From Pseudomonadota bacterium (GTDB lineage Bacteria; Pseudomonadota; Alphaproteobacteria; Sphingomonadales; Sphingomonadaceae): DNA of 64,000 nucleotides. The stretch spans positions 77,900 through 141,899 of the forward strand of contig JAEWEY010000011.1 in assembly GCA_023389105.1 (NCBI GenBank), written 5' to 3'. The position numbers and the translations under genes were made by a program. The notes under the pieces are model-generated. The model searched no databases. It was given only the letters and a program-made list of their open reading frames with translations, and was not told the DNA's origin. Shown piece by piece: positions 26,895 to 35,196 of this stretch (the stretch's first letter is position 1; every line of letters begins with the position of its first letter).

Positions 26895-27443
26895 TTAGGC
26901 GCCGATATAGATCGGAGTGCCGAGGTCAGTGACGGAATACAGCTTCTTGGCGAAAGCGCTTGGCAAGCGCACGCAGCCGTGGCTGGCGGGCTGCCCGGGG
27001 TTATATCCGGCGTGAAGCGCGATGCCGTACTGATCGATGCGCTGCATCCATGGCATTGGCGCGTTGTCGTACTTCTTCGAGCGATACATCGGGCGCTTGT
27101 CGAGGACCGAGAAAATGCCCGTTGGCGTGTCCTTTCCGGCCTTCCCGCTGGAAATGGTCGAGGCAGCAACGATCGTGTCGCCACGGTAGAGATACGCCAT
27201 CTGGTCGGCGAGGCTGACCACGACCCGTTCGGCACCGGCGGAGGCCGGCACATCACGCCAGACATATTGACCCGGCTTGAGGAAGTTGGGGCCGAACGCT
27301 TCCATCATATCCACGCGGGCCTGGCTGGCTGCGTCGGTGGCTTCCAACTGGGCTTCGGGGGTCTCAAGGGCGAAGGCGGGGGACGCTGCCAGGCCAAAAG
27401 TGCACGAACTCGCAAACGCGAGCGCAAGGGCTATACGCTTCAT
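26895..27443 (-). CDS. L,D-transpeptidase (YkuD), short form
   Basis: This 182-residue protein has a signal peptide (MKRIALALAFASSCTFGLAASPAFA) and a single YkuD catalytic domain. The active-site region is ALHAGYNPGQPASHGCVRLP, with catalytic His and Cys. This compact form without the helical domain resembles the ErfK/YbiS-like group. It may make cross-links or trim or anchor to peptidoglycan; sequence does not decide. The ATG is preceded by aggtg. Confidence 0.9.
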   Translation of the reverse strand: MKRIALALAFASSCTFGLAASPAFALETPEAQLEATDAASQARVDMMEAFGPNFLKPGQYVWRDVPASAGAERVVVSLADQMAYLYRGDTIVAASTISSGKAGKDTPTGIFSVLDKRPMYRSKKYDNAPMPWMQRIDQYGIALHAGYNPGQPASHGCVRLPSAFAKKLYSVTDLGTPIYIGA

Positions 27444-27540
27444 TTCACACCTGAATTTACTTGTTGACTTTTGATGCGAAAATGCATCGCGCCCGATTCG
27501 GGTTCCGCGTTTCTGTCGTTTTTAGAGGGAGAGACGGCGC

Positions 27541-29829
27541 TCAGGCGGCGGTGACGAAGCTGTCGAGCACCTTCTTGTGACCGGCATGCTCGAATTCGAT
27601 TTCGAGCTTGTTGCCTTCGATTGCCGCGATGATCCCGTAGCCGAATTTCCCATGAAAGACGCGTTGGCCGAGCGCCAAATCGGTACGGCCCTGGTTACCA
27701 AGCGATACGGCAGATGCGCGCGCTTCAATCACCCGCTGCGGTTCGGCGTTGAAATTGCCTCGCGAGGCGCGCTGCCAACCGGGTCCTCGGGTAGAAGCGC
27801 GCATCGATTGGGCCGGGCCGAGATGGGCAAAGGGGTCGGCGCGTTCCGACCATTGAGCGCGCCACAGGCTCTCGCCGCCGGTCATCGTCGTCTCTTCATC
27901 GATGTGCGCCTTGGGCAACTCAGCGATGAAGCGTGAAGGGATGCTGCTGGTCCATTGGCCGTAGATGCGGCGATTGGCGGCGTGGAATATGGTCGCGCGG
28001 CGGCGGGCGCGGGTGATCGCGACGTAAGCCAGGCGGCGCTCTTCCTCGAGGCTGGCAAGGCCTCCTTCGTCGAGCGACCGCTGCGACGGGAAGACGCCCT
28101 CTTCCCAGCCGGCGAGGTAGGCGATGTCGAATTCCAGGCCCTTGGCGGCGTGGATCGTCATGATGGTGACGCGGTCTCCCTGGCGGGATTCGTCATTCTC
28201 CATGACGAGGCTGACGTGTTCGAGAAACGCGCCGAGCGATTCATATTCTTCCATCGCACGCGTGAGCTCGGCGAGGTTTTCGAGGCGGCCGCTGCTTTCG
28301 GCCGAGCGGTCGGCCTGAAGCATCGCGGTGTAGCCACTCTCGTCGAGCAGGATGCGCGCCAGCTCGGCGTGCGGGAGTTCGCCAGCCATTTTGCGCCAGC
28401 GCGCGACGTCGGCCACGAAGTTGCCGAGCGAGCGGCGGGCTTGTGGCGTCAGTTCATCGCTATCCAGCAGTGCAGCGGAGGCTAGGAGCAAGGGTTGCTG
28501 GGTCGCGCGGGCGTGACGGTGGATGGTCGCGACCGCCTTGTCGCCAAGGCCCCGCTTGGGCTGGTTGACGATGCGTTCGAAGGCCAGGTCGTCGGCTGGC
28601 TGGGAGATTAGCCGTAGGTAAGCGATGGCATCGCGGATTTCGGCTCGCTCGTAGAAGCGGAAGCCGCCGATAATCTGGTAGGAGAGGCCGATCGCGATAA
28701 AGCGTTCTTCGAACTCGCGGGTCTGGAACTGCGCGCGAACGAGGATGGCGATGTCGTCGAGCGAGCCGCCTGAACGCATATGCGATTCCGCTTCTTCGCC
28801 GACGCGGCGCGCTTCCTCGGGACCGTCCCAGACGCCGATTACGCGCACTTTTTCACCGTCTCCGGCGTCGGTCCATAAGGTCTTCCCGAGCCGGCCGGCA
28901 TTGTTGGCGATCAGGCCGTCGGCGGCGCCCAGGATGTGGCTGGTCGAACGATAGTTTTGCTCCAGGCGGATGACCTTGGCGCCAGCGAAATCCTTCTCAA
29001 AGCGGAGGATGTTGGCGACCTCAGCCCCGCGCCAGGAATAGATCGACTGGTCGTCGTCGCCGACGCAGCAGAGGTTGCGGCGCGGCTCGGCAAGAAGCCG
29101 AAGCCATTCGTACTGGCCCTGGTTGGTATCCTGATATTCGTCGACGAGAATGTAGAGGAAACGTTCGCGGTAGCGTTCCAGCACGTCGGGCTGCGTGCGG
29201 AAGATGACGAGCATGTGCAGCAGCAGATCGCCGAAGTCGCAGGCGTTCAACGCGCGCAGGCGATCCTGGTACTGGCCGTAGAGCTCGGCGCCTCGGCCGG
29301 CGGCGAAGCCTTCGGACTCGCCAGCATCGACCTGCGCGGGCGTCCAACCGCGATTCTTCCAGCGGTCGATCAGGCCGGCAAGTTGGCGGGCCGGCCACCG
29401 CTTCTCGTCGATGTTGGCGGCCTGGATGAGCTGTTTCATGACGCGCAACTGATCGTCGGTGTCGAGGATCGTGAAATTGGACTGCAGCCCGACCAGCTCG
29501 GCGTGGCTGCGAAGCATCCGCGCGGCAACCGAGTGAAAGGTGCCGAGCCAGGGCATGCCCTCGATCGCGCCGCCGCTGATGCGAGCGATCCGCTCCTTCA
29601 TTTCGCGCGCGGCTTTGTTGGTGAAGGTGACGGCGAGAATCTGGCTCGGCCATGCCTTCCGAGTCGCGATGAGATGGGCGAGGCGGGCGGTCAGTGCTGA
29701 GGTTTTGCCGGTGCCTGCGCCGGCCAGCACCAGCACCGGTCCCTCGGTGGTGAGGACGGCGTCGCGCTGCGGTTCGTTGAGCCCCTGGAGATAGGCAGGC
29801 TCGGTATTCAATGCAGGGAATTCAGGCAC
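27541..29829 (-). CDS. uvrD: ATP-dependent DNA helicase UvrD/PcrA
   Basis: This 762-residue superfamily 1 3'-5' helicase has all helicase motifs: GAGTGKTSAL (I), VDEYQDTN (II), DDQSIYSWRGAE (III), RLEQNYRS (IV), TIHAAKGLEF (V) and VAITRAR (VI). The C-terminus has the Tudor-like tail (RVFHGKFGYGIIAAIEGNKLEIEF) typical of PcrA/UvrD, which contacts RNA polymerase or UvrB. It works in nucleotide excision and mismatch repair. The GTG start at 29829 has no strong ribosome site, so a start a few codons away is possible. Confidence 0.95.
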   Translation of the reverse strand: MPEFPALNTEPAYLQGLNEPQRDAVLTTEGPVLVLAGAGTGKTSALTARLAHLIATRKAWPSQILAVTFTNKAAREMKERIARISGGAIEGMPWLGTFHSVAARMLRSHAELVGLQSNFTILDTDDQLRVMKQLIQAANIDEKRWPARQLAGLIDRWKNRGWTPAQVDAGESEGFAAGRGAELYGQYQDRLRALNACDFGDLLLHMLVIFRTQPDVLERYRERFLYILVDEYQDTNQGQYEWLRLLAEPRRNLCCVGDDDQSIYSWRGAEVANILRFEKDFAGAKVIRLEQNYRSTSHILGAADGLIANNAGRLGKTLWTDAGDGEKVRVIGVWDGPEEARRVGEEAESHMRSGGSLDDIAILVRAQFQTREFEERFIAIGLSYQIIGGFRFYERAEIRDAIAYLRLISQPADDLAFERIVNQPKRGLGDKAVATIHRHARATQQPLLLASAALLDSDELTPQARRSLGNFVADVARWRKMAGELPHAELARILLDESGYTAMLQADRSAESSGRLENLAELTRAMEEYESLGAFLEHVSLVMENDESRQGDRVTIMTIHAAKGLEFDIAYLAGWEEGVFPSQRSLDEGGLASLEEERRLAYVAITRARRRATIFHAANRRIYGQWTSSIPSRFIAELPKAHIDEETTMTGGESLWRAQWSERADPFAHLGPAQSMRASTRGPGWQRASRGNFNAEPQRVIEARASAVSLGNQGRTDLALGQRVFHGKFGYGIIAAIEGNKLEIEFEHAGHKKVLDSFVTAA

Positions 29830-29944
29830 TTGGCCGACGTAGGGATAAGGGAACGAAACGGCAACTCGTCAGCGGTAACGGAGCGCGCCGACCGGTTGTT
29901 ACCAATATTCACATTATCCACAGGCCGCGCATTGAAGATTCCGC

Positions 29945-30491
29945 TTCCCCGACTCGGGGGCGAGGTGCATTGTCATCAGGTGATCGGGACGGCGGTTCCG
30001 GCCTCTGACAAGAACCCGCAAGGGTAGGAGACAGCGGCAGGACCTAAGATCCGATCTCCGCCGGCAGGCAGTGAGCGAAATCCTCGGATTTTGATTGAGG
30101 CCAGCTGGTAGGAGGCGCCGGAAGAGAAAATCTTCCTGTCGCGCGACGCGGCTCCCGCGGTTCTTCGGAACCGAGGTGAGCAGAGCGGGACGCGAGAGAG
30201 GTTTTCCCAAGAAGGGCCGCGGAACATCGGGCGGTTTTCGCAGGGACTTCGGTTCCAGCAGGCCGGTAGGATCAGACGACCAGAGAGCCTTCGGGCGAAC
30301 TGGACGGCAGATCGGACGGGCTCCTCCTAGAGGGAGCTGCAAGATGGAATGCGACGCCTGAGCTGGTGAGCCAGGATCGAGAAGCGGGGTTACAAACTCA
30401 TTCGTGAGGGCGGGACCAAGGTAGATCGAACACCGGCAGATCCTTCGCTCGGCGCATTGGGGGCTGGCAGCAATGCCGGCCCCCATTTCGT
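29945..30491 (+). ncRNA. candidate large structured RNA of unknown family
   Basis: This protein-free stretch between uvrD and a lipase gene folds, on the plus strand only, into many stable hairpins. Four have UUCG tetraloops: 30157-30172 (cggttc/gaaccg), 30242-30255, 30286-30295 and 30396-30407 (ctca/tgag). Others are 30119-30135 (ggaaga/tcttcc) and 30356-30374. A long-range helix joins 30347-30352 (aatgcg) with 30452-30457 (cgcatt) and encloses a 3' domain of about 110 nt, directly followed by a terminator with a GCAA loop. The diagnostic conserved bases of RNase P RNA, tmRNA and SRP RNA are absent. The 5' end is a guess; no clear promoter was seen in the AT-richer segment 29895-29920. Confidence 0.55.
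30458..30491 (+). terminator. terminator of the candidate structured RNA
   Basis: An 11-bp stem gggggctggca/tgccggccccc (one G-U) with a GCAA loop is followed by atttcgtt. The T run is interrupted, but the stem is very strong. Confidence 0.7.
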
Positions 30492-30655
30492 TATGGGCTA
30501 GCAAGTCGCAAGCTTCGCCCGGCACTCCATCGGAAGTGCAGTCTGCCGCTCGCTCTGCCAGCCAGCGCGCTTCATCAAGAAACCTGCCCCAAAGTTCAGT
30601 CGCTTACGGCTGTTTTCTGCTTTATGCCCTAGGCCTCGGCAGCAGGGGCAAAGGC

Positions 30656-31774
30656 ATGCGGCGGATCGTCAGCGCAATCATCGGTATCATCTTGTTCGGG
30701 AGCGGGGCGCAGGCGCAACGCGCGGGCCAGCTAATCGCGGCCGTCCCGGTGGCGAGCCAGGTGGCGGGCAGCAACGCCTGGCGCATCCGCTACTGGACCA
30801 CCGACGAGAATAACCAGCCGTTTCAGGCGACCGGCATGGTGGTCGCGCCAGCGACGCCGTCCGCGCGGGCGCGGCCCGTGCTGGCGTGGACGCACGGGAC
30901 ATGGGGCATCCAGCAAGCCTGTTCGCCCTCGGCCAGCCCGAACTTCTGGGTCCAGACCCCGGGCCTCGGTGCGCTGCAACAGGGCATGACCGTCATCGCG
31001 CCGGATTATATCGGTCTTGGCGGCGGGGGCGGGATGCATCCGTTCCTGGTCGGGGTCGCAACGGGCCACGCGGTGCTGGACGCGGTGCGGGCGGCGCAAT
31101 CGGTCAATGGCGCGAGTGCCGGACGGCGGTTCGCCGTGTGGGGCGAAAGCCAGGGCGGTCACGCGGCGTTGTGGACGGCGCAGGTTCAGCCGACATACGC
31201 GCCCGAGCTGCAGCTGGTCGGCGCCGCCGCCGCCGCGCCGCCAACCAGCCTGCCGGCCAATTTGCGGCAGGCGCCGAATGCCGGCGCGCGGACCTTCTTC
31301 ACGGCGCTGATCGCCGCAAGCTGGTCGCAGCATTACGGCATTCTGTTGACCTTCGTGCGGCCGCTGTCGCGCGGCATCATCAACAACCTCGCGAACAAAT
31401 GCATTTCGGTCGACAGCAAGCCGAACGTGATGACGCTGCTGGGCATCGCGACGCTGCAGCGCAACCTGCGCGACGTCGACCTGGCGTCGACCCCGCCATG
31501 GGCCGGCTACGCGGTGGGCAACAGTCCACAGACAGGCGGCTTCGGCGTGCCGTTGCTGATCGCGCAGAATAGCGGCGACCAGCTGGTCGCGCCGCAGGTG
31601 ACGCGGACCTACGCGCAGGCATTGTGCCGAAATCGTCAGCGGCTGGCGTGGATCACGCTGAACGGCAGCGGCGGCCATGTCACGAGCGGCAAGGATAGCG
31701 CGGCGCAGACGCTCAGCTGGGTCGCGGACCGCTTTGCCGGGCGGCCGGCGCCCAGCGATTGTGGGCGTTTCTGA
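30656..31774 (+). CDS. secreted lipase/esterase (LIP family)
   Basis: This 372-residue alpha/beta hydrolase has a signal peptide (RRIVSAIIGIILFGSGAQA). The nucleophile elbow is WGESQGGHAAL (GxSxG), the oxyanion region is around LAWTHGTWG, and the probable acid and histidine are in NSGDQLV and GSGGHVT. The arrangement and length fit the secretory lipase (LIP) family first described in Candida and common in actinobacteria and sphingomonads. The ATG at 30656 has ggggcaaagg just upstream. Substrates are likely esters or acylglycerols. Cysteine pairs (QQACSPSA, NKCISV, ALCRNRQ, SDCGRF) suggest disulfides. Confidence 0.82.
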   Translation: MRRIVSAIIGIILFGSGAQAQRAGQLIAAVPVASQVAGSNAWRIRYWTTDENNQPFQATGMVVAPATPSARARPVLAWTHGTWGIQQACSPSASPNFWVQTPGLGALQQGMTVIAPDYIGLGGGGGMHPFLVGVATGHAVLDAVRAAQSVNGASAGRRFAVWGESQGGHAALWTAQVQPTYAPELQLVGAAAAAPPTSLPANLRQAPNAGARTFFTALIAASWSQHYGILLTFVRPLSRGIINNLANKCISVDSKPNVMTLLGIATLQRNLRDVDLASTPPWAGYAVGNSPQTGGFGVPLLIAQNSGDQLVAPQVTRTYAQALCRNRQRLAWITLNGSGGHVTSGKDSAAQTLSWVADRFAGRPAPSDCGRF

Positions 31775-31777
31775 CGG

Positions 31778-31807
31778 TGGACCCCCGCCTGCGCGGGGAC
31801 ACGAATG
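31778..31807. repeat. palindromic repeat, copy 1
   Basis: A ccccgc-ctgc-gcgggg hairpin (31783-31798) is flanked by tgga and acacgaatg. It resembles the short palindromic repeat that begins ggatccccgcc, with a second copy at 34917-34942. Elements like this are frequent between genes in sphingomonads. Confidence 0.55.
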
Positions 31808-31943
31808 GTTCGGAATGGGACGTGCGCGACGGCGCAGGCGCCTTGCGACGAACCGACGGATATAAATTCGCGACCGCCCGTTTGGGGCTTCAGGTGGCAG
31901 CGGCGATCGGGCCGTTGGAGCGGCGGGTGCGAAGGAGTGAAAC

Positions 31944-32504
31944 GTGTTCCGCGCGATTGCTGCTTTGGCTTTGGCCACCACATCCGCCCAGACGATGGGC
32001 GCCCAGTCCCCCGCCGCCCTGAATCCCGCGAACAGCTGGTGGGAGCGCGTGACGGTCACCGTCAGCGACGATGGGACCACGCATAGCTGCATGTATCAAA
32101 CGAGCAGCCAGGCTGCCGGCCAGGATTGCTCGACCGAGGGCGGCGCCAACGCCAAGATGCTGGGCGCCAGCGTGTCCGGCGGCCAGCAGAGCGCCAAGGA
32201 TCAATATTCGCGGATCACGTTCGAGCGACGCTTCACGCCCGGCATGACGCCGCAGACCCAGACCCTCGAGCCCGGTGAGACCTTGCTTGGGGGCCAGGTG
32301 ATGGCGCTGGCGATCGACGCGCGCGGCGCGGTCAAGCATTGCAAGATCGTCGCCACCTCGGGCGCTGTGACGCCGCAATATGGCTGCGACGAGGCGGCGG
32401 CAGAGAAGTTTGAAGCGAGCGCTGGAAGCGCGAAATCGAACGCCGGCGCCCGCGATGGCTACATGACCATCCTGGTCTACGGCCACTCCGAGCATCTGGT
32501 CTAA
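31944..32504 (+). CDS. exported hypothetical protein, possibly TonB-C-like
   Basis: This 186-residue protein starts with GTG preceded by a perfect aaggag site and has a short signal peptide (FRAIAALALATTSAQTMGA). The C-terminal third (ALAIDARGAVKHCKIVATSG then QYGCDEAAAEKF) follows the pattern of TonB C-terminal or energy-transducer-like domains with a Cys pair, but the match is loose. The middle contains Gln/Ser-rich segments. Function unknown; no operon partner. Confidence 0.65.
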   Translation: MFRAIAALALATTSAQTMGAQSPAALNPANSWWERVTVTVSDDGTTHSCMYQTSSQAAGQDCSTEGGANAKMLGASVSGGQQSAKDQYSRITFERRFTPGMTPQTQTLEPGETLLGGQVMALAIDARGAVKHCKIVATSGAVTPQYGCDEAAAEKFEASAGSAKSNAGARDGYMTILVYGHSEHLV

Positions 32505-32641
32505 GCCAGCGTTGCGCGATCGACCGGGAGCCTCGCCGGGTCAGCGACGAGGCGATCGTGACGACATCCACCGAATTGGCCGCGCGCGTTGGCAGGATCC
32601 TGTCCGAAGGCAAGGAACTTCGTCCAGCCGCCTGAAGCGAG

Positions 32642-34231
32642 CTAAAGACCTAGCTTCCGGCGGTAATCCGGCGGTTTGCCCGACTGACGCCAGTACGCGT
32701 CAAAGCCGAGATCTTTGACCAACTTTTCGAAGCGAGGGTCGGCGCGCATCCGTTTCGCTGGAGGTTGGAACAGAAACCGAGTCTCGCGTTGGTCAAGCGA
32801 GACTGAGGAGGACGAAGGCAGATCAGGAATCACGAATCCCGTATTGAAATAATAGGCATTCGCGATTGCGAAGGCGTCGTCCAGCCGGCCAAGGGCACTG
32901 GCGCTTTTGATCGCCTCTTCGGCCGGCAGCGTGAATGCCCTTGCGCTCTTGCGTCCTTCGGCGACAATCGCGTCGGCTTCGGATTGGCCGCCGCCCGCAA
33001 TCAATGCGGCAAGTCGCTTATATTCTACGACGTCAGCGTCAGACACGTTGGAAGGGCGGGCCTGCGGATCATCGCTGAGTGCGGCAACGGCTCTTGTAAG
33101 CCCCCCGTAAATCGCGATTTCCGCCCTTGCGTACCAGAGCGACCCTTGAGTCGGGTACAGGGCGGCAGCATCGCCGATCGCCTGATCCAGCTCGGCAAGT
33201 CGTCCTGAACTCCATAGTGCGTGGATGAAGTTCGTATACTCCGCAGGAGTGAAAGGCTTGTGTTTGATGCGTTGATAGTAACCAATTGCTTCGCTCGAGC
33301 GGCCCACGAATTGCAGCGACACCGCCATGATGTTCAGCAGGTCATCTTGTGGACCCGAGGCAAGTGCCTTCAACAAGCGACTCTCGCGCTCTGCCCAAGG
33401 GCCGACCAGCGGCAAGGCGACTGCCAGCGCGAGTTCGCCGATCTGATTATGCGAATCCAAATCAAGCGCGTGACGGCCCGCGGCCTCCGCTTTCGCCCTC
33501 AGCGTCACCGCCTCGGACCGTTCCCGATTGTGTGAGAGAATGCCGTAGGTATAGCCGAGCCAGCCCCATGCATTCGGATAGTTCGGAGCAATCTGCACAG
33601 CGCGTTGATAGAGGCCAAGGGCCTGGTTCTGCCCGTCGCGCGTGTTTTGATCCATCATCTGCTTCGCTTGCGCGAGCAGCGGAGCGATCTCCGGCGGTGG
33701 TGAATCCTCGGCTTGCCTAACGCGCGCGAGGTACAGGCCGCCAGCTCCTGCGGCCACCGCCGTCACCGCACCCGCGCCGATCAGGAAGCTGCGGCGGGTT
33801 GGGGGATCACCGCGGTCCCGACTGGCGCCTTCGGGCGGGGCCGCTCCGCTCACGTTCGCGACAGTGTCGGCGAGCGCGGCGAAGTCCGTGCGACCGCGCG
33901 GCTTCAACGCATTGGGGAGGTCAATCGTCTGATACTGGCGGAAGCCCAGCGGTGGAGTGCAGGCGTCGATGCGGACGGGAATCAATCTGCCGGAATCGCG
34001 ACCGGCTGCGGCCTCGTCGCGAACCCATGCGGAATGAATCGATCGTTCGGACCATAGGACGACAACGGCGCCTGCCTCAGCAAGTGCGCGCTCGATCTCT
34101 TGCGCATATTGGCTGCCGCCGCGGATGTGACGGTCCCACCAGACTTCGTGTCCGGCCTTTTCCAGAGCAGTTGCGATCTTGCTGGCCGCCGCCTGGTCAT
34201 CGCGATCGTAGCTCAGGAAGACTTTCGTCAT
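32642..34231 (-). CDS. TIR domain protein with membrane helix and TPR repeats
   Basis: This 529-residue protein has a TIR domain at residues 1-125 (MTKVFLSYDRDDQ start; EVWWDRHIRGG; SAWVRDEAAAG), one transmembrane helix near residues 150-172 (FLIGAGAVTAVAAGAGGLYLA), and about 330 residues of helical TPR-type repeats outside. The glutamate of SAWVRDE aligns with the catalytic Glu of NAD-cleaving TIR domains, so enzyme activity is possible. The layout (cytoplasmic TIR, periplasmic TPR) fits a sensor or scaffold more than known defence systems. No partner genes of a defence island are next to it. The ATG at 34231 is preferred to a GTG ten codons earlier. Confidence 0.85.
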   Translation of the reverse strand: MTKVFLSYDRDDQAAASKIATALEKAGHEVWWDRHIRGGSQYAQEIERALAEAGAVVVLWSERSIHSAWVRDEAAAGRDSGRLIPVRIDACTPPLGFRQYQTIDLPNALKPRGRTDFAALADTVANVSGAAPPEGASRDRGDPPTRRSFLIGAGAVTAVAAGAGGLYLARVRQAEDSPPPEIAPLLAQAKQMMDQNTRDGQNQALGLYQRAVQIAPNYPNAWGWLGYTYGILSHNRERSEAVTLRAKAEAAGRHALDLDSHNQIGELALAVALPLVGPWAERESRLLKALASGPQDDLLNIMAVSLQFVGRSSEAIGYYQRIKHKPFTPAEYTNFIHALWSSGRLAELDQAIGDAAALYPTQGSLWYARAEIAIYGGLTRAVAALSDDPQARPSNVSDADVVEYKRLAALIAGGGQSEADAIVAEGRKSARAFTLPAEEAIKSASALGRLDDAFAIANAYYFNTGFVIPDLPSSSSVSLDQRETRFLFQPPAKRMRADPRFEKLVKDLGFDAYWRQSGKPPDYRRKLGL

Positions 34232-34315
34232 GTGCGCGGCCCCCAACGCAACCGCAGTCAATCACCGGGGGCAAGAAGTTGCAAGTACGCGGGGATGTCC
34301 CGCGATCCGACGCCG

Positions 34316-34684
34316 TCAATCGACGATGATCTGGTCGCTCATGCCCATCTGGGTGTGGAAGAAGTGGCTGCAGTGGGCGGTGTAGGTGCCGCGCTGCGGG
34401 ATGAGCGTGACGCTCTTCGTTTCATGCCCGCGCAGCTCAATCTCCCCGTCCGGCGCCGCGCCGACGGTGATGCGGGAGGCGGCGAAGAAAGTCTTGGCGG
34501 TGAAGTCGTGGCCGCTGCCGGAGCTGTTGACGAAGGTCAGCGTGACGGGCTGGCCAGCGATGAGGTGGATCGGCTTGGGTGCGAAGCTGAAGCTGGAGAC
34601 GGTGATGGTTTGCGCGGCGGGCTGGGCGGCGGCGGTTCCGGACAAGCCGATTGCTGCGATCATAAGGTGACGGAGGCTTAGCAT
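34316..34684 (-). CDS. cupredoxin domain protein
   Basis: This 122-residue exported protein has a signal peptide (SLRHLMIAAIGLSGTAAA) and a single plastocyanin-like fold. Type I copper ligands are visible: the first His in SGHDFTAK, then Cys, His and Met in TAHCSHFFHTQMGM. It is a periplasmic copper-binding or electron-carrier protein. The ATG at 34684 has gggag eight bases upstream; the frame is open further but lacks a signal. It is divergent from the candidate small RNA. Confidence 0.87.
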   Translation of the reverse strand: MLSLRHLMIAAIGLSGTAAAQPAAQTITVSSFSFAPKPIHLIAGQPVTLTFVNSSGSGHDFTAKTFFAASRITVGAAPDGEIELRGHETKSVTLIPQRGTYTAHCSHFFHTQMGMSDQIIVD

Positions 34685-34763
34685 CGGTAGGCTCCCTGAT
34701 GGAGGGCTCGCATATACCACCGCTCGCAAGTGAACATAAATAACCAAATAGGCAAAATAATTC

Positions 34764-34792
34764 TTGACAGCGTCACGCTGTTTGGGTACACA
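34764..34792 (+). promoter_or_regulatory. sigma-70 type promoter
   Basis: TTGACA at 34764-34769 is followed after 17 bases by TACACA at 34787-34792. The -35 is a perfect match; the -10 is weak. It directs transcription into the candidate small RNA. Confidence 0.55.
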
Positions 34793-34798
34793 TCAGGA

Positions 34799-34871
34799 AC
34801 AGTCGAGAAATGCGCCGCGGCGGAGCGGTGGCGCTGAGCGGGTCGCTCCCACGTGGAGGCGGCCCGTTTTT
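34799..34871 (+). ncRNA. candidate small RNA (about 73 nt)
   Basis: Between the promoter at 34764 and a strong terminator lies a short region with no ORF or ribosome site. It contains a gcgcc/ggcgc hairpin (34812-34834) and ends in an 11-bp stem with one bulged G (34839-34849 with 34855-34866), loop cacgt, and then five T (34867-34871). The combination of promoter, one hairpin and terminator is what a stand-alone small RNA looks like. It is not a leader of the next gene, which begins 325 bases further on. Identity unknown. Confidence 0.5.
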
Positions 34872-34916
34872 GCTTCTGCGGTTGGTTGGTGGCGCGGGTG
34901 GGGATCGTGTTTGGGC

Positions 34917-34942
34917 TGGATCCCCGCCTTTGCGGGATACGG
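34917..34942. repeat. palindromic repeat, copy 2
   Basis: tggatccccgcctttgcgggatacgg, compare copy 1 at 31778-31807. The inner part forms an imperfect hairpin. The remaining intergenic sequence up to 35196 holds only a cagccg/cggctg hairpin near 35080 and no clear ORF. Confidence 0.5.
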
Positions 34943-35196
34943 TTGAGGGTTGCTTAGGGGCCTTCGCGGGGGAGTGGGGAGGGCCCGCTCCTGTTGGTTT
35001 TGGGCAGTCGCGGGCCCATCGGCTGCGGAGGTCTTAAGGCCGAAACCGACGGCTGCGCCGTTAGCAGAATTAACATAGATTTAACAGCCGTTTTTTGGCG
35101 GCTGGGAATGCGTTGGTTACGCGAGCGTGGAGCCGTTCGTGTGGATCACCGAGAGTCTGGGCCCTTGCCTTCGCAGGGTCATTTAGGGAGCGAGCG

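Noticed and set aside
29945..30491. RNase P RNA, tmRNA or SRP RNA identity for the structured region
   Set aside because: The RNase P core (gaggaaagtcc), the tmRNA start and tag coding signals, and the SRP apical loop are all missing.
29914..30525. A 203-codon open frame on the minus strand across the structured region
   Set aside because: It has no ribosome site and no recognisable domain, and the plus-strand hairpins explain the sequence better. Long open frames are common by chance at this GC content.
32525..32635. A short frame ending in TELAARVGRILSEGKELRPAA
   Set aside because: It may be the tail of a lost gene, but it is too short, has no start signal and shows no recognisable family.
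32642..34747. A defence island around the TIR protein and cupredoxin
   Set aside because: No nuclease, NTPase or other defence partner is adjacent, and the TIR protein has a periplasmic TPR region more typical of sensing.
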